This document shows positions 33,915 through 46,599 of a stretch of 64,000 bases of DNA, piece by piece. Origin of the DNA: Liquidambar formosana (taxonomy: Eukaryota > Streptophyta > Magnoliopsida > Saxifragales > Altingiaceae); the NCBI GenBank assembly GCA_039720395.1, contig CM077824.1, forward strand, positions 30,595,859 to 30,659,858, given 5' to 3'. Numbering within the stretch: the stretch's first letter is position 1; every line of letters begins with the position of its first letter. Both the position numbers and the translations under genes were made by a program. Under the pieces are notes generated by a model. That model ran no database searches and was not told the DNA's origin. It saw only the letters and a program-made list of their open reading frames with translations.

Positions 33915-35146
33915 TCGCGATATATCGACGATATATCGCCGTATTAGAGGGTAACGATACGATATTATGATGCGAAATTGAAAGATTTGCAAAAAAACAA
34001 AATGTCGAGAGATATCGTCGATATATCGCAATATATCGACGATATCTCGATATCTTTTAATATCGGTAGAATTCTATGAATTATCAGTGGAGATTTTGTC
34101 GATATATCGACGATATATCGTCGATTTACAGTATGGTTCGACACCGCCATTACTGGCGGTTGTGGTCTTCTGGCCATCGTCAAAGAAGAAGAAGAAGAAG
34201 AAGAAGAAGAAGAAGAATCACAGGCTCACTGGCTTATCAAAGAAGAAGAAGAAGAAGAATAAGAATCACAGATTCACTGGCTTGTCAAAGAAGAAGAAGA
34301 AGAAGAAGAAGAAGAAGAAGAAGAAGAAGGAGAAGGTCGACATACCTCGTACAATCGTACGTGCTGTTGTGGTCTTTTGGCCACCGGCGTTACCACCGTC
34401 GAACCTCCATGGATGGCTAGATGCTGTGAAGCTTTTTTCCTTCTTTTCTTTCTTTTGTTTTGTTCAGCCTTTTGTGATTGGTAAAGTGACCGGGTCACTT
34501 TCACACCCCCACTTTATAAAACCTACCCTTTTTCTTCTTTTCTTTTTTTGGTTTTAATGAGAACTTTATTAAAGCTTTTAAAATACAATAAACATTTTAT
34601 TTAAAGGCCCCTTTTTTATATTATATTTTATAAATGTAACTAGTAACCTATAATTCTTTTCTACTTTACATTCTTAATTTTAACTTTATAATATTTTTAA
34701 AAGAACTATACTAATTTTTTATTGTTTTTTTTGTGTACTCATAATTTTTATTTTTATTTTTTATAAAATAATGTTTAGCAATTCACATATTTGAAAATAT
34801 GATTTCAAGTCAATAGGCTTTAGTCTAGTGGTGCTTTACATTTAAATGTTACATTTGCATAAATTTTTATTATTTATTATCTCATCGTATCACACTATTT
34901 ATATCCTACACAACACATGCTTGTGTTATACACATTTAAATTACAATTTTTTTATGCTAGATTGTGTATTAGAGTCTAAATCATTGTTTTCCAGAGTTTC
35001 AATAAAAAAAATCCGCGTTTAACACATAATATCCACCATATCTTTAAAACGATATCGATATTGTCGATATATCCAACGATATATCCGATATATCCACATT
35101 TTTGGACCCTCGATATATCCATCGATATCGATATTAAAGTCCTTGG
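33915..35146. mobile_element. TATCGATA-rich repeat, second member
   Basis: Both ends are dense in CGATATATCG palindromes (33915-34130 and 35045-35140). The upper 300 bp parallels 17400-17737 (shared phrases ATATATCCGATATATC, TTTTTGGACCCTCGATAT, CACATTTAAATT). The right end GATATTAAAGTCCTT equals the right end of the 17-kb copy (GATATTTAAGTCCTC). The left end is not resolved and no clear target duplication was found. No coding sequence. Confidence 0.6.
34182..34332. repeat. (GAA)n minisatellite, three blocks
   Basis: Three GAA runs are separated by a near-identical spacer AATCACAG(G/A)(C/T)TCACTGGCTT. Long open frames here are composition artefacts. Confidence 0.85.
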
Positions 35147-35149
35147 ACG

Positions 35150-35960
35150 AAGCTAACCCAACCACCTCCACTTCCCATCTTCATCAAAGTTCTACAAGGA
35201 GAAAATCACTCCCTCACCACCGCAGCAAATACCGAAGCTACCGGAATCGCACCGCCGATCAACTGGTGAGCTGCATTTTCCTAACTTTTTTCTTTTCATT
35301 TCTTTTTGTTTTTCTCATTTTTTGCTGTTTTTTTTTTTTTTTTTTTTTTTTTCCTTTTCTTTCATCCAAACCCTCACAGTGAACCCCCACCGCAGATTCG
35401 CAGCAAGCCCCCGCGCTGTGATGCGGTAGTCAGCGCCCTTAGTCCCTTACTCGTTACTCCCTTAGCCCTCAACCTCAGCCCCTCGCGCCGTGACGCCGCC
35501 CTCGCCCCTCAGTCGCAGTCCCTTACGCTTAGGCAGTCAGGTGCTCAACTCATGAGTTATACCCTCCACCACCGTCATCGGCTCACGCAGTCACGTGGTG
35601 TCTCACCCAGTCAAGCAACACAGACATTCCGACAGGCACTTAGCCACTCCCATTCAGGCAGTCACGGACCACCACTGTCACGGCCTCACCTTCACGCCCT
35701 CAGGCTTAGCCCCTCATGGCCTCACTGAATTGTGGCTCACTCACGGCCTCATGGCTCACGCTTCACCCATCCCTCATGTCACTGCTTCACCTTCTTCCAG
35801 ATCTAGTCCATAAGCCACTCAAGCATCTTTCTTGCTTTTTTTTTTTTTTTTTTTTTTTCAATTTTCTGGGGATTGAATAATTGAATTTCATGCAGTGAAA
35901 TCTAAATTATATTTTTGAATTGTAAGTAGCAAAAAAATGGAATTTGGGAAAAAAAGGTCC
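35150..35960. other. C/T-rich internal region of the non-autonomous hAT
   Basis: T-runs at 35329-35352 and 35838-35858 bracket a C-rich, TCAC-rich block with weak short repeats (CTCACGGCCTCA-like). It resembles a non-coding exon or leader. No protein is recognised. Confidence 0.4.
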
Positions 35961-36156
35961 TCACAACAGGCTGGTCGGGCATGGGCAGGTTGGGCATGGA
36001 TGGCCCAAGAGGATAGTGGATCGGGGATGGATTTCAAGTCCTCTGCCCCCATCGGGTATCAGGTCAGGCATGGGTATAGGAGTTTAAAGTCAGGGTCGGG
36101 CATGGGGTAGTGCCAACCCACATCCGACCCGACCCATTGCCATCCCTACCTAAGAT

Positions 36157-37447
36157 CACAAGCTATCTTGAGCCTTAGATAATCGTAATAAATCAGACAA
36201 CATTATTCCAGTGCAGTCCTACATCATGTTATCATCATTTGTTTTCTTTTCTGTTTTTCTTTTTTTCTGTTATTTTTTGGTTTCTTTTTCTTGACGAATC
36301 AAACATAAGACTGCTAATCAACATACCTACAATTATGGGTTAGAATTTAAAAAAATTAACCCAACAATAATGTATTTTTTATATAGTTGTGTCACTACAA
36401 TACCCCTATCCAATTAACTTCAACTAACTCATTCAATAACTCTCCCATTTTAGAAAGATCGCAAACCCCGAGCCAGACATTTGAAATAGGAAGAAGCAAG
36501 AGCAATTTGCTACCAAGATTGATGCAATATGATCCTTATCCGGCATCCCTATATTGTTCTTGGTCACACTAACACAGTCCCAATGTACACGAGATCTACA
36601 AACTAAATTACTATAGTCTCCATTTTTATTTTTATTTTTAGGGGAGTTTATCACCTTTCATGGATAACATGAGGGCGAAAAGAAAGAAATGCAATTTCAA
36701 TGAAAAAAATTATAGATCTTCCATCAAAAAGAGAATTTCAATGAATGAATTATAAATTTTCCATCAAGAAGAAAAATAAAATAAAAGAGAGAGAGAGAGA
36801 GACCCAAAAAATACAAATTAAACCAAAAAAAAAAAAAAAAAAAAAAACCAGCTCGCAGCTTGCCTACGGATTGAAATTTCTCATGTGGAAAGAAAAACAT
36901 CAGTTGCCCTAACAGCTAAAAAATGTGGAAAAGAAAACAACAAGATTGTTGGAATTGCCACTAAGTCAACCATAACCAAAGGGATAGAGGCAAGTCATTA
37001 AATGATCATTGGACTGCCAAAACTGTGTGTGTGTGTGTGTGGATGGAAGGAAAAGCAAGTTGGCCACTTCTTTTTGAAACGTACAATTTCTATTATTTTC
37101 ATATCCCATCTGCTTACTTGAGTAAGAAACTTTATCATCAACATTTTTTATATAAAAAAAATTAAAAAAGACATAATTTTTAGCAAATTATCATGGGAAC
37201 TTTGGAATTATGAGTTCAAAATATTCAACATATAAAAAGGACAGTCTTTTTACCAAATTGTCATGGAAACTCTGGAATTATGAGGCAAAAATGCATCTCG
37301 AGCTAGAATACAAGGATTGACAGCTCAAACATGGAACATAGCATCTCCTTGACAGCACATAGAAAGAGCAAGAAAATATTGACTAAACAAGTTCCGTAAT
37401 CAAAGCGCCGAGCAATACATTTCGTAGGATATTACCCTCTCTCTCTC

Positions 37448-37504
<57 letters not shown>

Positions 37505-37913
37505 GTTGCAGCCTTCTCGGAGAAGTCAATCCACTAAAACCCAAAACCTGAATATAAGGCATTATAAACCTACCCATAAACCTTTAACTTAGCATAATCC
37601 AGTCACTGTTTTAACTGTAAACGCGTACCTTAACCCTAACATCTTCGCCCAAATGTCTTCACAAGCCCCCACAATTTAAGAATTCCCTCTTAATACCATT
37701 CACCGGCTAACCCATTAATCCTTTCTTCTAGATCATAATCACTCCCCCAATTGAGTAGTGTGAGAATTAACATAGTAATACTATATCATATGATGAAAAC
37801 CACATGTCCACTGAGAGAAAAAGGGAAGAAGAAGCAATAACAAAAATAGAGAATTTATCTTCACAAAATGAACTCAAAGAAAGATAAGACTGAAACATAA
37901 ACAAAGCAAATAC
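36157..37913. other. Intron sequence with microsatellites
   Basis: A (GA)n at 36785-36802, A-run at 36828-36847, (TG)n at 37025-37040 and a long (CT)n at 37437-37500. A near-repeat (TTTTTAGCAAATTATCATGGGAACT and TTTTTACCAAATTGTCATGGAAACT) lies at about 37177 and 37248. No exon was found. Confidence 0.45.
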
Positions 37914-39295
37914 CTCATTGCAAATATCGAGAACAAACTTAACCATGCTTTTAAACACAATCTCGCGAACGAAGCTGAACACCTCACAATCTTTTGAGAC
38001 ATACCTCTTATAGCCAGCCCATGGTATACAATCATATCCCTGCAAGACCATCAATGCAACTGCCTTTGAAATCTTCTGCTGCCACTGCCCGCTGCCCGCC
38101 AAATAATAAAGAATATTATTACTTTATTAGCAAGTCCAAATCAAACAAGCAAAGAGGATTCAAATGGGAGCTAAAATAATCTCTAATAAAGCATGAAAAT
38201 GTCACAACAAAAAAACTTAATAAATCAAATTTCCTAATTATTTAAATGAAACATGAAAGCATTTGTATTAACACAACAAACGACCTCAAGCACAAATGGA
38301 AGCTGTCTAGCTGCCCTAGATTCCATAACAACATGTTTTACTGGAAATATAAAAATTTATTAAAATCCTTTGCAAAAGCTAACGCCTAGATTTTGATTAG
38401 AAGCTAGGGGCAGTCTGCTTATTATAGAATCACTTTTTGAGCTTAGAAGTGATTATGATTTAGACTACCAAACATGGCAAAAAGTGATTTTAGGTTTCAA
38501 AAGTGATTTTGGACTATTAAAAAGCTTAGCTAAACAGGGCCATAGAACTTAATGGATAAAATCAATTTTTCTAGGAGACCTCCCCCAAACCCACACCCTC
38601 CCCCCCTCCAACAAAAAAAAAAAAAGGAAAAGAAAAGAAAAGACACCAACCAAAAATCATAACACTAAAGAAAGCCCCCATTCTTACAAACCTAACCCCA
38701 AGACAAACTATAAACAATCCATCAACTCCCTTCAAAAGCATAATCTCCTTTTAACAAGACCCTTCTTAATGATTGTATTGAGTTCTTAAAAAAACCAGAG
38801 CTTAACTTGATAAAAAATTTCACAATAAAAAACTTAAAATAATATAGGCTCATTTGAGGACAAAATATTTATACCAAGGTTCCCCATAAAATACAACCCG
38901 CAATAGTCTGCAAAAATTCAAACCTTTCTTAAAAAGAAGAATTGATCATTCTGCACAAATCTAGATAGCATATCAATAAAGAGAACTTCTAAGAAAATTA
39001 AACAAACAAAAACATAACAAGATGGATAAAGAGAAGAAAAAGGAAACAAATAGAACCCCTATCAGAAATTTCTAGCTGAAATTCAAAGCATGCCGTACCT
39101 GTTCTTTCCACATCAATTAGACTACAAGACTTGCAGAGATTAGGATAGTGCACGCAAAAAAATAAATATGTCAAGCATACAATACATACTAACCAGCTTC
39201 TTAGCATCTTCAGACCTCATTGATTTTTCTTTTTTTTTTTTTTTTTTTTTTTTGCTCTGTTTGCTATTCTCTTCAAACCTCATGAATTGATAAGC
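37914..39295 (-). CDS. Most upstream exons found of the unidentified host gene
   Basis: Minus-strand exons 39295-39194 (34 codons, AYQFMRFEENSKQS, eight lysines, then SMRSEDAKKL) and 38039-37914 (42 codons, GYDCIPWAGYKRYVSK then FKSMVKFVLDICNE). Acceptors are ATTACAG and GTCTTGCAG; donors are GTTAGT and GTATTT. Both are exact multiples of three in phase 0. The oligo-lysine comes from an A-run of more than 20 bases and may vary in length. No start codon or promoter was identified, and the gene may continue further upstream. No family is recognised. Confidence 0.5.
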
Positions 39296-39720
39296 CTGTA
39301 ATATTTTTGTCATCAAAACAATAACAAGGCACATAGTTTGAAAAGGGGCTGGTGATAGAGTATAAATCTAGAACAAAACTAGGGGAAGCAATGAATAAAC
39401 TCACTACATAACAACTAACATAATCACAAACTCATTCCACTCCACGTGGTTATATATCAAACAAATTACATGCAGCATCATACATCCACTTCAAATCCAT
39501 GAGCATCAACATAAGAACAAAGTGGATAGAATTGAAAATAATAGAATTAAAAAATATATATTTCCCCATGGTACAATTGAACACTAACAAAGTTATCGTA
39601 GGGTAGTATGAACGCCATAAATAATGCCAAATCCATCATCCTGAATGCAATACGAGGGTGTAACTCTTGAATAATTGAAAGTCAACAAAAACCTAATTCA
39701 ATGTAAAAAAGAAAAACTAA
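39296..39720. other. Spacer before the minisatellite
   Basis: AT-rich, no gene seen. Confidence 0.4.
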
Positions 39721-39721
39721 T

Positions 39722-42700
39722 AATCGAGGCAACAAGGTAGTTTTAGGTCCTACCAAACCGTTTACCGAGCCAACGTGGTAGTTTAAGGTCCTACCAAACC
39801 GAATACTGAGCCAACATGATAGTTTAAGGTCCTTCCAGACCATTAATCGAGGCAACTGATAATCGAAACAACATAGTAGTTTTAGGTTCTACTAAACCAT
39901 ATATCGAGCCAACATGATGGTTTAAGGTCCTACCAAACTATGTATCGAGACAACTGATAACCGAGGCAACATGGTAGTTTTAAGTTCTACCAAATCGTTT
40001 ACCGAACCAACATAGTAGTTTAAGGTTCTACCAAACCATAAAGGGTGCCACATGGTAGTTTAAGGTCTTTCCAGACCATTTATCCCGGCAACTGATAATC
40101 AAGGCAACATAGTAGTTTTAGGTTCTACCAAACCGTATACTGAGCCAAAATGATAGTTTAAGGTCCTACCAGACTATATATCAAGGCAACTAATAATCGA
40201 ATGAATATAATAGTTTTAGATTCTAGCAAAGTGTTTACTGAGCCAACATGGTAGTTTAAGGTTCTACCAAACCATATACTGCGCCAACATGATAGTTTAA
40301 GGTCCCATTAAACCATATATCGAGGCAACTGATAATCGAAGCAACATAGTAGTTTTAGGTTCTACCAAATTATCTACTGAGCCAACATGATAATTTAAGG
40401 TCCTACCAGATTATATATCGAGACAATTGATAATCAAGCGAATATAGAAGTTTAACGTTCTACCAAACTGTTTATCGAGCCAACGTGATAGTTTAAGGTT
40501 CTACCAAACCGTATACTAAGCCAACATGGTAATTTAAGGTCCCACCAGACCATATATTTAGGCAACAAAGTAGTTTTAGGTTTTACCAAACCGTATACTG
40601 AGCCAACATGATAGTTTAAAGTCTTACCAAACTATATATCGAGGCAGCTAATAAGCGGGCAATATGGTAGTTTTAAGTTATACTAAACAGTTTACCGAGC
40701 CAACATGATAGTTTAAGATTCTACCAAATCATATACTGAGCCAACATAGTAATTTACGGTTCTACTAAACCATTTATTGAGGCAACTAATAATTGAGGTA
40801 ACAAAGTAGTTTTAGGTTCTACTAAACCGTATACCGAGCCAACATGATAGTTTAAGGTCCAAACTATATATTGAGACAATATGGTAGTTTTAGGTTCTAC
40901 CAAACCGTTTACTGAGCAAACATGGTAATTTAAGGTTTTACCAAACCGTATACTGAGCCAACATGGTAGTTTAAGGTCTTACCAAACCATATATCGAGTC
41001 AATTGATAAACAAGGCAACATAGTAGTTTTAGGTTCTACCAAACCGTGTATCAAGCTAATATAATATTTTAAGGTCCTATCAAACCATATATCGAAACAA
41101 CTGATAATCGAGACAACATTAGTTTTAGGTTCTACCAAACTGTTTACCAAGCAAACGAGGTAGTTTAAGGTTCTACCAAACTGTATACTGAGCCAACATG
41201 ATAGTTTCAGGTCCTACCACCAGACTATAAATCAAGGAAATTGAAATCTGAGGCAACATAGTAGTTTTAGGTTCGACCAAACTGTATATCGAGCCAACAT
41301 GATAGTTTAAAGTCCTACTAAACCATATATCGAGACAACTGATAATCAAGGCAACATAATAGTTTTACGTGCTACCAAACCGTTTAATAAGCAAACATAG
41401 TAGTTTAATGTTCTACTAAAACCGTATGCTGAGCTAACATTGTAGTCTAAAGTCCTACCAAACCATATATCGACGGAACTGATAACTGAGGCAACATAGT
41501 AGTTTTACGTTCTACTAAATCGTATATCGAGCAGATAGCTTAAGGTCCTAGACCATATATAGAGGCAACTAATAAATAAGGCGACATTGTAGTTCTAGGT
41601 TCTTCCAAACCGTTTACCGAGCCAATGTAGTAGTTTAAGGTTCAAAAAAACAGTATACAGAGCTAACATGGTAGTTTAAGGTCCTACTAGACCATATATC
41701 GAGGAACCTGATAATCGAGGCAACATAGTAGTTTTAGGTTCTACCAAATTGTATACCGAGCTAACATGATAGTTTAAGGTCCCACCAAACCATATATCAA
41801 GGCAACTAATAATCGAAGCAACATGGTAGTTTTAGGTTCTACCAAACCATTTACTAAGCCAACGTGGTAGTTTAAGGTTCTACCAAACCATATACTGAGC
41901 CAACATGATAGTTTAAGGTTCTACTAAACCATATATTGAGGCAAGTGATAATCGAGGTAACATAGTAGTTTTGGGTTCTACCAAACCATTTACCGAGGAA
42001 TCGTGGTAGTTTAAGTTCTATCAAACCGTATACAAAGCCAACACGATGATTTAAGATATCGAGGCAACATAGTAATTTTAGGTTCTACCAAACCGTATAT
42101 CGAGTCAATATTATAATTTAAGGTCGTATCAAACCATATATCAAAGCAACTGATAATCGAAGCAATATGGTAATTTTAGATTCTACCAAACCATTTACCG
42201 AAACAACACGGTAGTTTGAAGTTCTACTAAACCATATACTAAGCTAACATGGTAGTTTAAGGTCCTACCACCATATATCGAGGCAATTGAAAACCAAGGC
42301 AACATAGTAGTTTCAGGTTCTACCAAATCATATATCGAGCCAACATGATAGTTTAAGGTCCTACCAGACCATATATCGAGACAACTAAAAATTGAGGCAA
42401 CATGATAGTTTTAGATTCTACCAAACCGTTTACCGAACCAACGTGGTAGTTTAAGGTTCTACCAAACCGTATACTGAGCCAACATGATAGTTTAAGGTCC
42501 TACCAAACTATATATCGAGGCAACTGATAATTGAGGCAACATAATAGTTTTAGGTTCTACTAAACCGTATATCGAGCCAACATAATAGTTTAAGGTCCTA
42601 TCAGACCATATATCGAGACAACTGATAATCGAGACAATATAGTAGTTTTAGGTACTACCAAACCGTTTACCAAGCCAATTTGGTAGTTTAAGGTTCTACC

Positions 42701-44006
42701 AAACCATACACTGAACCAACATGGTAGTTTAAGGTCCTACCGGACCACATATCGAGGCAATTGATAATCAAGGCAACATAGTAGTTTTAGGTTCTACCAA
42801 ACTATATACCAAGTCAACATAATAGTTTAAGGTCCTACTAGACCATATATCGAGGCAACTGATAATCGAGGCAATATGGAAGTTTTAAGTTCTACCAAAC
42901 CGTTTACCGAGCAACCGTGGTAGTTTAAGGTTCTACAAAACCATATACAAAACCAACACGGTGATTTAAGGTTCTACCAGACCATATATCAAGGCAGCAT
43001 AGTAGTTTTAGGTTCTACCAAACCATATATCGAGCCAATATGATAGTTTAAGGTCTTATCAGACTATATATCAAAACAACTGGTAATCAAAGCAACAAGG
43101 TAGTTTTAGGTTCTACTAAACCGTTTACCAAGACACCGTGGTAATTTAAAGTTCTACTAAACCGTATATTAAGCCAACATGGTAGTTTAAGGTCCTATCA
43201 GATCATATATCAAGAAAACTGAGAACTGAGGCAGCATAGTAGTTTTAGGTTCTACCAAACCGTATATCGAGCCAACATGATAGTTTAAGGTCCTACCAGA
43301 CCATATATCAAGGCAACATGGTTATTTTAGGTTCTATCAAACCTTTTACTGAGCCAATGTAGTAATTTAAGGTTCTACTAAACCGTATACTCAGCCAACA
43401 TGGTAATTTAAGGTCGTACCAGACCATATATCGACGCAACATGGTAGTTTTAGGTTCTACCAAACCGTTTACCGAGCCAACGTGGTAGTTTAAGATTCTA
43501 CCAAACCGTATACTGAGCCAACATGGTAGTTTAAGGTACTACCAGACCATATATCGAGGCAATTGATAATCGAGACAATATGATAGTTTTAGGTTCTACC
43601 AAACCGTTTACCGAGTCAACGTAATAGTTTAACATTCTACCAAACCATATACTAAGCCAACATGGTAGGTTAAGTTCCTACCAAACCAAATATCGAGGCA
43701 ACTAAAAAGTGAGGCAACATAGTAGTTTTAGGTTCTGCCAAACCGTATATCGAGCCAACATGATAGTTTAAGATCCCACGAGACCATATATTAAGGTAAT
43801 TAATAATCGAGGCAACACGGTAATTTTAGATTCTACCAAACTATATACTAAGTCAACATGGTAGTTTAAAGTCCTACCAGACCATCTATCGGGAAACCTG
43901 ATAATCGAGGCAACATAGTAGTTTTAGGTTCTATGAAATTGTAGACCGAGCCAACGTGATAGTTTAAGGTCCTACCAAATCATATATCGAGGCAACATGA
44001 TAGTTT
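39722..44006 (+). repeat. Degenerate minisatellite array with higher-order structure
   Basis: About 4.3 kb of head-to-tail subunits sharing the core TAGTTT(A/T)AGGT(T/C)CTACCA and then A(A/G)ACC(A/G)T(T/A)TA. Two lengths alternate, about 41 bp and about 57 bp. The longer adds TGATAATCGAGGCAAC, itself a copy of the subunit's end. Subunits combine into a higher-order period near 235 bp. I estimate about 90 subunits. Much of the divergence is C-to-T/G-to-A, as expected of methylated DNA. There is no coding sense. Confidence 0.9.
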
Positions 44007-44529
44007 CTCTAGTACCTCTACCATTTTTGTGGATATGTCATCTTTTGAAAAATTCCTTACTAAAATAAAGTTTGGGAAATTTTTTTCCTCTTTAAGTTTT
44101 TTGTGCATAATTAGCATATAATGAGACATCTTGCATATTCTAGAAGTGTGATGGAGTAAAGATAGTTTCCAACATATCCTTCAGTATGAACATGGTAATC
44201 CATTTCTAAGGTTCATTTTAAGTTGGAAATGTACCAACAACCACAATAGACTCATGCACTTCCCTAAAAGAAATATGCCAATCGCTTCTATATAATAGTA
44301 AAAAATTATAATTTTCTTCCTTTAACAGAGAGGGTCATATATTTCTAGGTTCTAAACACATCCATAGATAAGAGTAACATTAACAAAAATATAAAATAAT
44401 AAATCAAAGTAAAAAGAAAGAAGGATGTTTCGTACTGAGTTAGAAAATTGATTGCTGCCAAAAGAGTTTATTTTGTCCAAAAAAGAAAAACCAGACAAGT
44501 GTGATATATCCATCAAAGGATTCAGTTCT

Positions 44530-45902
44530 GTAAACATCTGCACTGTCTCTAGCAAAAATAGGATCTTTAGCAACCTAAATACCAAAGCAAATGAAAGTTC
44601 AAAAAGCAAATGAGAATAAGCATCCTAAAACAAGAAGTAAAAAAAAAATTCTAGGGAAACAAGCAATCAACCATACACGTGTTCTAAGCAAATCCACATA
44701 TTATAAAATACTATGCTTGCATTAAATTTAGGGGTATTTCAGCTCAAATGGCACATACAGCCAGACTAGCCAAAAGACCAGAATACTCCAAGAGAAAGGT
44801 TCTCACACTTTGTAAATTACACATTGCAGCTGACTAGGAAGCACGAACACTCCTCCAAAGGAACTGTGCCTTTAGTCTTATGAATAAGCTACCAGGTTGA
44901 CTTCCTCGACCCCCAGCATTACAAGCATTTGGTACATGGATTGTATCTCCAGAATCAACACCTAAACCATTCAGAAAGGAGACCAATTAGATAAATAAGT
45001 AGACTTCAAAAGTAAGAACATGAATTAATATAATGGTTCTCATCTGTACAGCCAAGATTTAATAAATAGGAAATGTAATACATAGCAAAACATAATCAAG
45101 TAGTTTGCACTAGACAAGCTCAACAAATAGCATTAATGCCAAACAACCTTCTAACATGATTCTCACAATTTTATAGAGCAAGTATTGTGTAAGCATGTAA
45201 ATTGGTACTCAAGAAAATGACATGGTATGATTGGATTTATTAAGACCACCTCATGCAAATGGAATATGGGTTGAATAATAATAATATGGTATGACTGGAT
45301 TTCTTAAGACCACCTCATACAAATGGAATATGGGTAGGATGATAATAATATAACAAGTAGTCCTCCCTAAAACAAAAATCACTGTTAGGATGTCCAATAA
45401 CTGAAATTTCAGCATTTGAAGCTATAATTCAATATTACAGTCTCATTTTTATCAAAGAGGGGCACTTAAAACAAACCTGCTGGTATTGAAACTTCACCCT
45501 CCTTAACACGTTCAACCACCCCCGATCCTCTGCATGACATACAATCTTCCTGCATCAGATACATAGAACATCACTTTATTTAAATCTAGAAATCAAACTA
45601 AATGGAGTTCAATAGTATTCACATCAGACCTTAATAATGCAGTTTAGTCCTTTACATGTACTGCATGTTGATGCGAATGGTGGAAGTGTAACCTGATTGA
45701 AGATTTGAATAGGATTAGAAACAGAGGATTGAAGAAATAATTTATTGCTCTCCCAAAATGATATCCTCACAAAAATGAATCCTTTCAGAAGCATGAAGCC
45801 ACTAATCATCACCATTGTGGGTCTTTGAAGCACTTACTATACCAATGCCTCTGCAAGTTGAACAAAATTTTGTCTCGGCATCAAGCGGATGGCCACGCCC
45901 AT
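44530..45902 (-). pseudogene. DnaJ (GFA2-like) zinc-finger gene fragment, copy 1
   Basis: Five minus-strand exon remnants: 45902-45843 (TKFCSTCRGI), 45692-45630 (VTLPPFASTCSTCKG), 45550-45477 (EDCMSCRGSGVVERV), 44961-44874 (VDSGDTIHVPNACNAGGRG) and 44574-44530 (VAKDPIFARDSADVY). Cys-pair motifs CSTC, CSTC and CMSC belong to the DnaJ Cys-rich domain, and the later exons to the C-terminal substrate-binding domain of type-I DnaJ chaperones, closest in my recollection to mitochondrial/plastid GFA2-type proteins. The J domain and most of the C-terminus are absent. The second finger motif has lost its GSG (reads KGLNC), and the exon at 44874 is followed by GC, not GT. I judge it a broken partial gene. 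Confidence 0.8.
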
Positions 45903-46599
45903 CTGCGTCACAAGATAGACAGAGGAGGATAAAACCCCAGTTTGCATGAAGAGGAAACAGATTTAGTTATAAAATTAACTATATAAGGCCAAATTGCCAA
46001 CGGTATGATCACAGCACCATTTGAACAAGTAGTTACCCAAACCAACATAAATAAATTTACTTTTTTCAATTTAGTTTGATTTGACATAATAGGATTTTAT
46101 TGGCTAAACAGTTATCAATCTCACATGGGTCCAGTTATTGGCCTTATTTTCTTAATACTCTGCAAGAACTTTCTTGAAATATGACCAAACAAACATTGCA
46201 CTTCAAATAATTTGACAATTGAATCAAATGAAGCAGTTAATTTAATTAAGAAATTTACTTTTCTTTTCCCCCAAATTTTCTCGAGAACCAAACAGTATCA
46301 AACAGTGACTATCTTTACCAACAATTGAAAAATCAAAGAACACCAAAACGAGCTGATTGATGCTAAAAATCCTCCTAAACCACCTGAAGATTCAACAATC
46401 AAAACATTTAAACCTCCAAAACCCCATCAATATTAACCAACATAAGAAGAAGAAAAAAACCATCTAAATCACTATTAATGCACACACATCTATTCTACAG
46501 TGAAGGGGAATGTTCGTAACAGATTGCACTAACAGAAGCCATTAAAGTTGCAGTTGAAGGAAGAGAGAGAGCATTAAGCAGCATATTTTGTGTTTCCTC

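Larger units (their letters stand above)
25244..36148. mobile_element. Non-autonomous hAT element hosting a pararetrovirus
   Basis: A perfect 13-bp terminal inverted repeat (TAGGGATGGCAAT at 25244-25256, complement at 36136-36148) is flanked by a perfect 8-bp duplication CCTAAGAT (25236-25243 and 36149-36156). GGGTCGGG-type subterminal sequence lies at both ends (25320-25440 and 35960-36130), a familiar form in plant hAT elements with the TAGGGATGGCAA terminus. No transposase of its own is visible. It has been enlarged to 10.9 kb by the viral insertion and a TATCGATA-rich segment. Confidence 0.85.

Noticed and set aside
34076..34557. Poly-Arg, poly-Lys and poly-Ser open frames
   Set aside because: They are three frames of one (GAA)n tract.
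39722..44006. Regular repeats with spacers resembling a CRISPR array
   Set aside because: Units are contiguous and degenerate with no unique spacers, in a plant nuclear context with introns and transposons; it is a minisatellite.
44352..44609. 85-codon minus-strand open frame, repeated at 49148
   Set aside because: It is another frame over the DnaJ-like exon remnant and its intron; the DnaJ frame reads VAKDPIFARD there.
45624..45833. 69-codon minus-strand frame ending in the Cys motif
   Set aside because: The upstream part is intron; only 45692-45630 is exon.
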